Origin: Natronobacterium texcoconense
Lineage (GTDB): Archaea > Halobacteriota > Halobacteria > Halobacteriales > Natrialbaceae
DNA length: 64,000 bases
Assembly: GCF_900104065.1 (NCBI RefSeq)
Contig: NZ_FNLC01000001.1
Location: 1,116,001 to 1,180,000, forward strand
Direction: 5' to 3'
How positions within the stretch are numbered: the first letter of the stretch is position 1; each line of letters starts with the position of its first letter. The notes beneath the pieces are model-generated. The model made no database searches. It was not told where the DNA came from and was given only the letters and a program-made list of their open reading frames with translations. Shown here piece after piece: positions 25,594 to 34,242 of the stretch. The translations under genes were made by a program, and so were the position numbers.

Positions 25594-26976
25594 ATGGTAA
25601 TGTCTGGCAGTGAACCACCAGAGACGGAACACCAGGAACATCCGAACTATCCGAGCGTCGATCAGTCGGATCGGACGCTCCCGAGAAACCTGCGACAGTC
25701 CGGCGATCCGGGGATCGAGATGCTCGTCTCGACGCGGGTCCGCAAGTCGCCGTTCTTCCACAAGTCCTTCGTCGAGAACGGCGCGTGGCGAGCGACGGTC
25801 TACAACCGAATCTACCACCCACGCGGGATGCTGAAGCCCGAAGAAGGCGGGATGATGGAGGAGTACGACGCGCTGGTCAACCACGTCACCCTGTGGGACG
25901 TCGCCGTCGAACGCCAGATCCGCGTGAAAGGTCCCGACGCCGAGGCGCTGACGAACTACGTCATCACCCGCGACGCGACCGAGATCGAACCGATGCACGG
26001 CAAGTACGTCATCCTCTGTAACGAGGACGGCGGCATCCTCAACGATCCCGTCCTGTTGCGACCGGGCGAAAACGAGTTCTGGTTCTCCATCTCGGACTCG
26101 ACGCTGATGCAGTGGCTCCAGGGCATCAACGTCGGACAGAACTTCGACGTCGAGATCGACGAAATCGACGTCGCACCGATGCAGATTCAGGGACCGAAGT
26201 CGGTCGACGTGATGGTCGAAATAGTCGGCGAGGAGGTGAAAGACATCCCCTACTACGGCCTGATGGAAACCGAGATCGGCGGCGTGCCAGTGCTCGTGAG
26301 TCAGACCGGCTTCTCCGGCGAGAAGGGCTTCGAAATCTACGTCAAAGAGGCCTCGAAGAACGCCGAACGCGTCTGGGACCCCGTCCTCGAGTCCGTCCGG
26401 GATCACGGCGGGATGCAGGTCGCGCCGGCACACCACCGCCGCATCGCCGCCGGCATCCTCTCGTGGGGTCAGGACATGGACCACGAGACGTCGCCGTTCC
26501 AGGTCAACCTCAGCTACCAGGTGCCCGACGACAAGGACGCCGACTACGTCGGCAAGGAAGAACTCGAGCGCCAGCGAGAACAGATCGAGAACGGCGACTA
26601 CCCGTTCGTCCACAAGATGGTCGGCCTCAAGATGGCCGGCGGGCCGGTCCGCGACTACGCGCCGGACTTCTGGCTCGTCTCCGATCCCGACACCGGCGAG
26701 AAGTGTGGCTACGTCACCTCGCCGTGGTACAACCCCGAACTCGAGACGAACCTCGCGCTGGCGTTCGTCCCGGCCGAGAAACTCGACGGCGACCCAATGG
26801 ACGTCTACGACGGCGACATCGAGACGGAGTTCCAGGTCCATCTGCCCGACGAGTACGCCGAAGAACCGGGCGAACCCGTCTACGCAAAGGTCTCGGAGGT
26901 GCCGTTCAAACCCTCCGTCAACCCGAGCGCCCGCGAACAGGCCAAACTAAACGCAAGGGAGGAAGCCTCGGAGTGA
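25594..26976 (+). CDS. GcvT-family THF-dependent methyltransferase, DmdA-like
   Basis: A 460-residue aminomethyltransferase-fold protein. Its whole N-terminal half follows the pattern I recall for DMSP demethylase DmdA (RxxPFF, TVYNRIYHP, HVTLWDVAVERQIRVKGPDA, ITRDxxE, NEDGGILNDPV, ISDSTLMQW, NFDVEIDEIDVAPMQIQGPKS, SGEKGFEIYV, LSWGQDM). Such enzymes move a methyl group from a methylated substrate to THF, giving 5-methyl-THF. LigM-type O-demethylases are more distant relatives. The MetF-like gene 134 bases downstream is the expected partner. Substrate is unknown; DMSP, glycine betaine or another methylated osmolyte are candidates. ATG 25600 is an alternative start. Confidence 0.85.
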   Translation: MVMSGSEPPETEHQEHPNYPSVDQSDRTLPRNLRQSGDPGIEMLVSTRVRKSPFFHKSFVENGAWRATVYNRIYHPRGMLKPEEGGMMEEYDALVNHVTLWDVAVERQIRVKGPDAEALTNYVITRDATEIEPMHGKYVILCNEDGGILNDPVLLRPGENEFWFSISDSTLMQWLQGINVGQNFDVEIDEIDVAPMQIQGPKSVDVMVEIVGEEVKDIPYYGLMETEIGGVPVLVSQTGFSGEKGFEIYVKEASKNAERVWDPVLESVRDHGGMQVAPAHHRRIAAGILSWGQDMDHETSPFQVNLSYQVPDDKDADYVGKEELERQREQIENGDYPFVHKMVGLKMAGGPVRDYAPDFWLVSDPDTGEKCGYVTSPWYNPELETNLALAFVPAEKLDGDPMDVYDGDIETEFQVHLPDEYAEEPGEPVYAKVSEVPFKPSVNPSAREQAKLNAREEASE

Positions 26977-27110
26977 GCCGTGACCGGGATCGCCGTGCGT
27001 GAAACCGATTCGACGGACGCTGGCAGCGCCGATCGATACGGACGTAAGGCTCGAGTGACGAGTTTCGTTCGAACGCGGCGGCCGACCGGACCAATTGGAG
27101 GACTCGGCTG

Positions 27111-27977
27111 ATGGCATCGGAAATACAGACCGCGGAGATGGCCGAAGGCATCGTGGAGCTACTCGAGCAGCCACGCTTCGAACTGATGCCGTTCGAGAGC
27201 ATGGACGAACAGCTCGAGCACCTGCCCGACGGGTCGGAGGTCGCGATCACCACCTCGCCGACGCTCGGCCTCGAGGCGACGATCGACTGGAGCGAACGGG
27301 CGACAGATCGGGGATTCGAGGTCGTGCCACACATCGCAGCACGCTACGTCCGCGACGAAGATCACCTCGAAGAGATCGCAGGACGGCTCACCGACGCAGG
27401 GGTGACGGACATCTTCGTTCCGGGCGGGGACCGAGAGGAACCGGTCGGCGAGTTCACCTCCGCGTACGAATTGCTCTCGGCGCTCGAGGACCTCGAGTAC
27501 GAGTTCGAGGAGGTCGGGATCACCGGCTATCCGGAAGGTCACGAGTTCCTCGACGAGGAGGTGCTGGCCGAGTCGATGGCGAAGAAAGAGCCCTACGCCA
27601 CCTATATCGTGACACAGCTGTGTTACGACGCCGAGACCATCCTCGAGTGGATCGGCGAAATCCGCGACCGTGGCGTCGAGTTACCGGTCGAGGTCGGCAT
27701 TCCGGGCGTGATGAAGTACCAGCGGTTGCTGAACATCTCGAAGAAGGTCGGCGTCGGGGACTCGATTCGGTTCCTGCAGAAGACAAGTGGCGTCATCGGA
27801 TTCATTCGGGAACTCGTCGGCTCGAGAGGAACCTACGTCCCCGACGAACTCGTCCAGGGACTGGCTCCCTACGCCACGGATCCCTACTACGACATTCGCG
27901 GCGTCCACGTCTACGCGTTCAATCAGGTGCCGGATCTCGAGTCGTGGCGGTCGGAGACGTTGACGCAGTACGGATAG
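27111..27977 (+). CDS. MetF-like methylenetetrahydrofolate reductase
   Basis: A 288-residue TIM-barrel protein of the MTHFR family (RFELMPFES at the front, then PHIAARY, GVTDIFVPGGD, TQLCYDAETILEWI, LPVEVGIPGVM). The family links 5-methyl-THF and 5,10-methylene-THF. Placed after a DmdA-like methyltransferase it most likely works in the oxidative direction, feeding FolD. It lacks the regulatory domain of eukaryotic enzymes and is close to the length of bacterial MetF. Convergent with cysE, with one base between the stops. Confidence 0.82.
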   Translation: MASEIQTAEMAEGIVELLEQPRFELMPFESMDEQLEHLPDGSEVAITTSPTLGLEATIDWSERATDRGFEVVPHIAARYVRDEDHLEEIAGRLTDAGVTDIFVPGGDREEPVGEFTSAYELLSALEDLEYEFEEVGITGYPEGHEFLDEEVLAESMAKKEPYATYIVTQLCYDAETILEWIGEIRDRGVELPVEVGIPGVMKYQRLLNISKKVGVGDSIRFLQKTSGVIGFIRELVGSRGTYVPDELVQGLAPYATDPYYDIRGVHVYAFNQVPDLESWRSETLTQYG

Positions 27978-27978
27978 C

Positions 27979-28842
27979 TCACTCGTTGGGTTTTCGTTCC
28001 TGCTCGGGGTGATCGGAGATAAACACGCTCGTGTTCGCCGGGACGTCCTCGGTCACCCACGAGTTCGCGCCGATGCTGACGTGGTCGCCGACGGTGATCG
28101 CCCCGAGTACCTTCGTGCCGGCGCCGATGACGACGTGGTCGCCGATGTCCGGGTGGCGTTTGTACCCCTTCTTTAGCATCTGCTCGTTGTCCTCTTCTTC
28201 TTCGAAGTGGAGTGCGCCGAGCGTCACGTCCTGGTAGAGTCGGACCCAGTCGCCGATCGTCGCCGTCTCGCCGACGACGACGCCGGTGCCGTGATCGACG
28301 AAGAAGTAGTCGCCGATCTCCGCGCCAGGATGGACGTCGATCCCCGTCACCGTCTTCGCGTATTCGGTCAGTTCCCTCGCGTACTCGGGTTCGCCGGCCT
28401 CGTACAGCACGTGCGCGACCCGCTGCATCATGATCGCCTGGAACCCCGGATACGACCGGATCACCTCGACGTAGGACTTCGCAGCAGGATCGCCCTTGTA
28501 GGCTGCCTCGACGTCTTTCTTCAGCGTCGCCCGCAGTTCCGGCAGTCGATCGAGGACGTGATCGACGACCGCCGTCGGATCGGCGTCCGTATAGGGCTCG
28601 AGTCCGCCACAGTAGAGCGATCCCAGTTCCGACAGGAGCTCGCCGACCGCCGACGCGTCCTCGAGCAGGGCGGGCGCGTTCCAGCACCTGGGAAACAGGA
28701 GTCGTCTGAGCAGTCGTAGCTCCGCTCGCCGTTGCTCTACCGGCGGGAAGTTCATCGCCTGTCCCGTCGGGAAGGGCTCGGCGTCGGCTCCGTAGGCCTC
28801 GAACAGGAGGTCGTGTGCGTCGCCGGTGTAGCTGTAGCCCAT
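27979..28842 (-). CDS. cysE: Serine O-acetyltransferase
   Basis: The enzyme makes O-acetylserine for cysteine synthesis. Residues about 150-270 form a left-handed hexapeptide beta helix (GIDVHPGAEIGDYFFVDHGTG, then GETATIGDWVRLYQDVTLGA, HPDIGDHVVIGAGTKVLGAI), which is the CysE signature with its catalytic HG. The long helical N-terminal part is like the EpsC/SATase form. The start at MGYSYTGDAHD (28842) is chosen over an upstream in-frame ATG at 28869; the protein has 287 residues. Confidence 0.88.
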   Translation of the reverse strand: MGYSYTGDAHDLLFEAYGADAEPFPTGQAMNFPPVEQRRAELRLLRRLLFPRCWNAPALLEDASAVGELLSELGSLYCGGLEPYTDADPTAVVDHVLDRLPELRATLKKDVEAAYKGDPAAKSYVEVIRSYPGFQAIMMQRVAHVLYEAGEPEYARELTEYAKTVTGIDVHPGAEIGDYFFVDHGTGVVVGETATIGDWVRLYQDVTLGALHFEEEEDNEQMLKKGYKRHPDIGDHVVIGAGTKVLGAITVGDHVSIGANSWVTEDVPANTSVFISDHPEQERKPNE

Positions 28843-29054
28843 GTACACTGGCGTTCGATCCCGACACACAAAGCTCTTCGAACGGGGCCAGCAGACGGGG
28901 ATTTTTGGTGGCTGACCCTGACAACAACAGGTATGTCCGTCTCCCGCCGACCGCCGTCCCGGTCGGTGACGGTCGTCGCCGACCCGTTCCCGACTCGCTC
29001 GAGCAGTGCCGACGGCCGTCTCTGGCGGAAACCGCCGGCTCCACGGTAGTCGAT

Positions 29055-29978
29055 ATGGCTTCGACGGGACTTCCGATCTCGACCATCGATCGTCGGACGA
29101 TCGGCGTGGTATTCGTCCTGCTGGCAGCTATCGGATTCGGGACGATCGCGATCTTCGGTAAACTCGCGACGGAGGCAGGTCTCAACAACCCGACGTTACT
29201 GACGTTTCGGTTCGTCCTCGCGACGGCACTGTTACTGGGGTATCTCGAGTACCGCGGGGAACTCGGTCTGCCGTCCGGCCGCCAATTCGGGACCATGGCG
29301 GGACTCGGCGTCGCGTACGCGGCGCTGACCGCCGCGTTCTTCTGGGGGCTGCTGTACGTTCCCGCCGGAATCGCGACGATCACGCTGTACACGTATCCGG
29401 TCTACGTCTTCCTCATCGCCACCACGCTCCTCGACGAACGGTTGCGTCCGGGGAAATTCGTTGCGCTCGTGCTCGCGATCGCCGGCGTCGCGACGATCGT
29501 CGGACTCGATACGACACGCGTCGACCCACGAGGGCTGGTGCTCGTCACCGTCGCGGCGATGGCCTACGCCGTCTACACGACGGGAAGTCGCGTCGCGGTG
29601 GGAGACGTGGGTGCCGATCGGCTCGCTACGGCCGCCATCGCGACCACAGGCATCTGTTTTCTCGCGTATGGTTCGGTCTCAAGGACGCTGTTCGTCCCCG
29701 AAACGGCGCGTCAGTGGGCGGTGATCGTCGGATTAGCGATCGTCGGCACGGTCGTTCCAATCCTGCTGTTCGTCAACGGACTCCGGTTCGTCGAAGCCGA
29801 TCGCGCGAGTATCGTCTCGACGGCCGAACCGGTCGTCACCGTCGTCCTCGGCGTCGTGATCCTCGGCGAGCGGCTCTCGCCCGGAATCGTCGTCGGCGGA
29901 ACGCTGGTACTCGTCGGCATCGCACTCATCCAGTCGGATCGACGGAGCGGGCGGCCGGCAGCGCCCTCGAGCGAGTGA
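29055..29978 (+). CDS. EamA/DMT-family transporter
   Basis: A 307-residue membrane protein with ten hydrophobic segments arranged as two EamA repeats (first: FGTIAIFGKLATEAGLNNPT, TLYTYPVYV; second: TVVPILLFVNGLRF, STAEPVVTVVLGVVILGERL). The family exports small metabolites such as amino acids or purines. Divergent from cysE, so cysteine-pathway metabolite export is possible but unproven. The start is ATG at 29055; the upstream open frame has no membrane character. Confidence 0.85.
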   Translation: MASTGLPISTIDRRTIGVVFVLLAAIGFGTIAIFGKLATEAGLNNPTLLTFRFVLATALLLGYLEYRGELGLPSGRQFGTMAGLGVAYAALTAAFFWGLLYVPAGIATITLYTYPVYVFLIATTLLDERLRPGKFVALVLAIAGVATIVGLDTTRVDPRGLVLVTVAAMAYAVYTTGSRVAVGDVGADRLATAAIATTGICFLAYGSVSRTLFVPETARQWAVIVGLAIVGTVVPILLFVNGLRFVEADRASIVSTAEPVVTVVLGVVILGERLSPGIVVGGTLVLVGIALIQSDRRSGRPAAPSSE

Positions 29979-29986
29979 CGGGCGCG

Positions 29987-30640
29987 TCAGTCACGACTCT
30001 CGTCGACGAGAAATTCCTCGATCAGTTCGGCCGACCCGCGCCTGAGTCGGCCACTGACCGCCGTCCTGGAGACCTCGAGCAGGTCCGCCAGTTCCTCGAC
30101 CGAGCTTTCGCGGGGTTCGTCGTAGTAGCCGTGCCTGTAGGCCGCGACTAGCGCCTCGGTCTGGGATGGCGTCAACCCGAACTCGGATCGGTCCTCGAGT
30201 TCGTCGTTCTGCGTGATCTCGAGGACGTCGAACCGGAGTCCTTCCTCGCGGGCGTACTCGTCGAGGTCGTACAGTGCGTCGTGGTCCTCGAGTTGCAACT
30301 GCAGCAGCCACCCGTTCAGGTAACTCCGTGACTCGAGGGTGAGCCCGCCGCGCTCGCTGATCTGTGGCGTGATCAGTTTCGCGTCGTCGCTGTACTCGAT
30401 CCGGTAGGTTCGCTCGCCCGCACGTTCGATAACGGGGGAGAACTCGGCGACCGTGTGGTCGGCCTCGAGCGTCGATTCGACTGCGTCGAAGTCGGCTGCC
30501 TCGATTCGGAAGTAGTAGACGCTGTGTCGGGGATCGGTACCCACGTCGGAGACGACGCTGATCTCGGCTTCGGGAAGCGAACGGATAGCGTGGGCAAGCG
30601 CCAGGTCCGGGTGTTCGACGTAGACTCGCGTCGAGATCAT
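29987..30640 (-). CDS. HTH_10 (Bat-type) transcriptional regulator
   Basis: A 217-residue regulator with a C-terminal HTH_10 domain (FGLTPSQTEALVAAYRHGYY, EPRESSVEELADLLEVSRTAVSGRLRRG) and an N-terminal sensory domain of about 150 residues of the bacterio-opsin-activator type. Its ATG overlaps the stop of the HTH_10 gene upstream (ATGA), so the two are co-translated. Targets unknown; it is convergent with the EamA transporter. Confidence 0.88.
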   Translation of the reverse strand: MISTRVYVEHPDLALAHAIRSLPEAEISVVSDVGTDPRHSVYYFRIEAADFDAVESTLEADHTVAEFSPVIERAGERTYRIEYSDDAKLITPQISERGGLTLESRSYLNGWLLQLQLEDHDALYDLDEYAREEGLRFDVLEITQNDELEDRSEFGLTPSQTEALVAAYRHGYYDEPRESSVEELADLLEVSRTAVSGRLRRGSAELIEEFLVDESRD

Positions 30641-31356
30641 TGTCGTATTGGGACGTTTCGTTTCTGGAGTCGCGACGTCGTGTCTTCGGGGCCGTCGACG
30701 ACGAGTGCCGTCTCGACCAGGGCTTTCAGGCCGCGCCTGAGTCGGCCGTTGACGGCCGACGGTGACACCTCCAGTATCTCGGCCAGTTCCTCGAGCGAGG
30801 TCTCGCGAGGTTCCTCGAAGTAGCCGTGCTCGTAGGCCGTCACCAGCGCGGTCCGTTGCTGGTCGGTAAGCGGGTCCGGGTCGACGTCGGCCTCCGACTG
30901 TAGCTGCTGGGTGAGGTCGAGCACCTCGAACTCGAATCCCTGTGTTCGTGCCCGCTGCCAGACCTCGTACATCCCGTTTTCGTCGGGGAAGAACCATCGT
31001 TCGCGCCATCCGCGTGGCACCTGCGGAGCCACTGCACTCCGTGCGTCCAGTACGAATCCGCCTTCCTCTGTAACACACGGTGCAAGTAGCTTCGTCTCCG
31101 GGGCGAACTCGATTCGCCACAGCCGTCCGTCGTCGACGGCCGGGACCGGTTCGACGTGACGAACCGTGTGATCGGTCTCGAGGAGCGACCGTATCGTGCC
31201 GGGACTCGCGCCGTCGAATCGGAAGACGTAGCCGTTCCGGTCCGGTGTCGTACTTCGGTCCCCGACGATACGGACAGTCAGGTCTGGACCCGCAGCGAGC
31301 GTGTCGGCGAGTGCGCCGTCCGCGTGAGCGAACCGGACCTCCGTGATGAGTGCCAT
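30637..31356 (-). CDS. HTH_10 (Bat-type) transcriptional regulator
   Basis: A 239-residue paralogue of the next gene: the same N-terminal layout (FDGASPGTIRSLLETDHTVRHVEPV) and C-terminal HTH (LTDQQRTALVTAYEHGYFEEPRETSLEELAEILEVSPSAVNGRLRRG, given here as its outline only). A Trp-rich insertion (GWRERWFFPDENGMYEVW) replaces the shorter loop of its partner. The start at MALITEVRFAH (31356) follows a TATA-free G/C stretch. The pair probably arose by tandem duplication. Confidence 0.86.
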   Translation of the reverse strand: MALITEVRFAHADGALADTLAAGPDLTVRIVGDRSTTPDRNGYVFRFDGASPGTIRSLLETDHTVRHVEPVPAVDDGRLWRIEFAPETKLLAPCVTEEGGFVLDARSAVAPQVPRGWRERWFFPDENGMYEVWQRARTQGFEFEVLDLTQQLQSEADVDPDPLTDQQRTALVTAYEHGYFEEPRETSLEELAEILEVSPSAVNGRLRRGLKALVETALVVDGPEDTTSRLQKRNVPIRQ

Positions 31357-31444
31357 CGTGTGGTGTGCTATCTCGTACGGTAACGAGGCCCACACTCTTA
31401 AGCGTCGGTGTTGGTCCGGACCGTCCCGGCGGGAAAACGAGACG

Positions 31445-32380
31445 TTACGGCTGCTTGCTCGAGGCTTCGCGAAGCCGCTCGAGGACGTCCTCGCGACCGA
31501 CGTCGCGTTCGTAGCCGTCGCGAATTCGGCCGACCACGAACTCGAGCAGGTCCAGTCGTCGTAACAGTTCGAGCGTCTCCTCGCGCTCGAGTCCGACGTC
31601 CCGTTCGACCTCGTAGATCGTATTGGACCGTGACACTGCCTCGACGAGTCCGTCGACGGTAACCGTCTCCGGAAGTCCGAGGCCGTCGGTGAGGACGACC
31701 GGAGACGATTCGTCTGCGGTCGACTCGGGTCGATCCCTGTCGCCAGTTTCCGGGGTGGGCGTGTCGTCGTTCCCGGCCGTCGCTCCGCCGGCGTCGGTAT
31801 CGTACTGGTCCGGTTCGTGAATCCCGTAGTCGATCATGTACCGTCGAACCGTCTCGGCGGTGACGTCCATCTCGATCGCCTCGCTCATCTCGGCGAACGT
31901 TTCACAGGAGTCGTATACGTCGGACAGCAGTTCCGGGTCTCTGAAGGGGGGGACCTCGCGGTCCCCTCCGTCCGCCGCCTCGTCTTCGCTCGCTGTGACC
32001 GTTTCCGACCGAGAGCTCCGATCAACTCGCTCGTCGGCAGCCGTTCCGTCCGTCGACGTCGACGCACGGATCGAGGCCGTCACCGTTCCCTCCGCATCGA
32101 TGGTGGCGGCCGCAGGTTCGACCTCGAGTTCGTCGTCGGCCGGAACGACGGGGTCGGTCGTCTCGAGGACGAACTGCAGGCGACCGTCGGCGCCGATGGT
32201 AACGTCTGCGACAGTGAGCGCGTCCTTCTCGGTCGTCGGGACGGTTAGCTCCACGTCGGCCGTCGACCCGGTGTCCGCATCGATCCGGCCCGCGAACTCG
32301 ACGCCGTGTACGGTACCGATCCCCTCGTCACACGCCTCGAGAAAGTGACCGAGTCGTTGTATACTGGTACCAACACCCAT
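31445..32380 (-). CDS. Haloarchaeal protein with two putative HTH segments
   Basis: A 311-residue acidic protein in three parts: an N-terminal beta-rich domain (about 1-95), an HTH-like segment at about 150-195 (SCETFAEMSEAIEMDVTAET, VRRYMIDYGI) and a C-terminal HTH-like segment at about 250-300 (IYEVERDVGLEREETLELL). Disordered Asp/Thr/Ser-rich linkers separate them. The DNA coding the first linker holds a G/C hairpin at about 31947-31970. The role is unknown; DNA binding is inferred. Confidence 0.72.
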   Translation of the reverse strand: MGVGTSIQRLGHFLEACDEGIGTVHGVEFAGRIDADTGSTADVELTVPTTEKDALTVADVTIGADGRLQFVLETTDPVVPADDELEVEPAAATIDAEGTVTASIRASTSTDGTAADERVDRSSRSETVTASEDEAADGGDREVPPFRDPELLSDVYDSCETFAEMSEAIEMDVTAETVRRYMIDYGIHEPDQYDTDAGGATAGNDDTPTPETGDRDRPESTADESSPVVLTDGLGLPETVTVDGLVEAVSRSNTIYEVERDVGLEREETLELLRRLDLLEFVVGRIRDGYERDVGREDVLERLREASSKQP

Positions 32381-32533
32381 GATACACTATGGGCTGTGAT
32401 CCACAATGGTGATTCGTGATGAACTGTGGAGGTCTTTAAGTTACGCCGCCCGCCGCCGAACGAGTCGGAGAACGTCCCGCTGGAGTTCGGGTCGATTCCT
32501 CGAGATTCAGTCGAAACGGACTTACGAGCCACC

Positions 32534-33271
32534 TCACGACTCTGAAACGTCGTAGTTCTCCTCGAGATATTCGAGCAGTTCGTCGACCAGTCCGGGATCG
32601 TACGTCCAGAACCCGCCGTAGGTATTCTCTCGCTTCTCTCGGGCGAGTAACGCACACGTTTGCAGGTCGCTGCCGCCGCCGTCGAAGACCACGAACCAGA
32701 ACGTGCCGATTTCGTCGGCGTCGGGCGTGACGACGGTCACGTTCTCGACCGGCGATGCGATTTCGTCGTCGACGAATCCCGCCACCGTCAGCGCCCCACG
32801 GGAACCGAGGCGTTCGTACACGTCCGCCTGATCCTCGAACGCCGCTTCCCGCTGAAAACCCGTGTATAGCCGTCCCTCGCCGACGCGCCACGCTCGCTCC
32901 TCGATCTCCCTGGCCGCTGCGAGCATCCGTTTCCTGTCGTAGGAAGCAAACAACGTGTTCTCGAGAAAGTCGAACAGGTCGCGGGTATCGACGTCGGTCG
33001 CGTCGAGCGACCACGGTGGATGAATCTCGGGCGAGCGGATCGCGTCGAACCGGTTCAATCCGATCGCGCCGCGAAACACCTCGTCTGCGTCCCGGATCAC
33101 CGCAAACCCCTGGTCGAACCCCGTCAGTTGGCGACGGACGACGTCGACGTTCCGGGTCGAAAACTGGGTGCGAAGCTCCGCTGCCAGTTCGTCGTCGTCC
33201 GTGTAGACCTCGAGTCGTTTTCGCTTGCGTTCGATGCGCTCGAGGGCGTCCTGCAGGCGATCGATAGTCAC
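32534..33271 (-). CDS. DICT sensory domain protein
   Basis: The 245-residue protein carries a DICT-type domain (LFDFLENTLFASYDRKRML, AWRVGEGRLYTGFQ, VYERLGSRGALTVAGFVDDE, GTFWFVVFDGGG, CALLAREKRENTYGGFWTYDP). DICT domains pair with light or redox signalling proteins in bacteria and haloarchaea. It starts with GTG (33271), whose bases overlap the stop of the upstream gene (GTGA), so translation is coupled. The N-terminal 30 residues (DALERIERKRKRLEVY) form a charged helix. Confidence 0.83.
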   Translation of the reverse strand: MTIDRLQDALERIERKRKRLEVYTDDDELAAELRTQFSTRNVDVVRRQLTGFDQGFAVIRDADEVFRGAIGLNRFDAIRSPEIHPPWSLDATDVDTRDLFDFLENTLFASYDRKRMLAAAREIEERAWRVGEGRLYTGFQREAAFEDQADVYERLGSRGALTVAGFVDDEIASPVENVTVVTPDADEIGTFWFVVFDGGGSDLQTCALLAREKRENTYGGFWTYDPGLVDELLEYLEENYDVSES

Positions 33272-33624
33272 TCGGTAACACCCAAAGTCGTGTACACCGC
33301 GGTCGGAACGTCGACGTCGGTAACCGTTCCGTCGTCGGGATCGAACGCGAGCAGTCCGTAGTCGTCGAGTCGCGGTAGCGTCTCGTGATGAAGCTTGATG
33401 TGTGCGTTCTCGTAGTCCCGGCCAGTCGCGATCCGATCGTCGTCGATGGCGGTCTTGCCGGCGACGACCGACGCGAGTTCGTCGATCGTCGTCTCCGGAT
33501 GATCGTACAGATAGGCAAGCGTCGTCCGGACGGTCGGAATCGAGAGTAGTTCGAGTATCTCGTCGATCGTAAGCTCGAGATCGGCGTTCTGGAGGGCAGA
33601 GAGATTTTCGATGGGCTCGACCAT
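33268..33624 (-). CDS. DUF7344-like winged-helix protein
   Basis: A 118-residue winged-helix protein (LTIDEILELLSIPTVRTTLA, YLYDHPETTIDELASVV, HIKLHHETLPRLDDYGLLAF) of the kind haloarchaea use in two-gene regulatory pairs. The downstream DICT gene overlaps it by four bases; together they look like a DNA-binding subunit and a sensor. The upstream ATG at 33657 would add a hydrophobic leader unlike the family, so 33624 is chosen. Confidence 0.82.
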   Translation of the reverse strand: MVEPIENLSALQNADLELTIDEILELLSIPTVRTTLAYLYDHPETTIDELASVVAGKTAIDDDRIATGRDYENAHIKLHHETLPRLDDYGLLAFDPDDGTVTDVDVPTAVYTTLGVTE

Positions 33625-34242
33625 GATGAGTAGTGAGTATAGTCCTCCCACTACCAAAAATCTGGTTCTGTCTTCGAAATCGATTCGTAATCCGTTCTGA
33701 ATCTGCGGTGTCGAATCGAGGCCGCGTGTGAGCGATCAATCGAAACCAGTGTTCGTTTATCGAACTACTATCTATTCCACATACAACATTCTAAATTGAT
33801 ATCTTGGGGCAAGGTTTTGCAGACAGTGCGTTCCACCCGCCGGATCGAACTCGATCGGCAGTGTCCCAGATCCGTTCGCGTGGGTCGACTACGACTCGAG
33901 GGCCGAATCACGTCCGGTTACCGTTCGAAACCGGTATTCGGCTTCAAGATCGGTCGATCGGAGTGTGTGCTCCAAATATTCGAACTAATCTTGCAATTGT
34001 CGGCATCGATCCGATCGAAGCGACGGAGAAGTACTTTACTAGCTGTCATTATTCCAGTCTTATATCCTCCCTCATCTATAGCTCATCCAATTAGTCGGGT
34101 GCGAGTACGAACTCGAGTGGCGGCCCCAGCGAACTGTGCTGACGTTCTCGAGGGAACTGGCGCTTTGTCGTTCGAGCGCCCGTCGCTGGACCGGGCCGTG
34201 TGTCGGTGGACGAACGGCACGAACCGACGACGCGGATGATTT
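33625..34242. other. Long intergenic region before the MmgE gene
   Basis: A 618-base stretch with no credible protein or RNA gene. Two low-GC patches (about 33745-33800 and 34010-34095) look like promoter or decayed DNA. Open frames here encode basic, Arg-rich products unlike haloarchaeal proteins. GATTTATG at about 34238 is a possible TATA box for the MmgE gene. Confidence 0.5.

Noticed and set aside
25594-26976. Glycine-cleavage T protein (gcvT)
   Set aside because: No gcvH or gcvP is nearby, and the N-terminal segments follow DmdA rather than classical T protein.
33796-34239. Open frame of 147 codons in the gap before the MmgE gene
   Set aside because: The product is basic and Arg/Ser-rich with a low-GC end, unlike haloarchaeal proteins.
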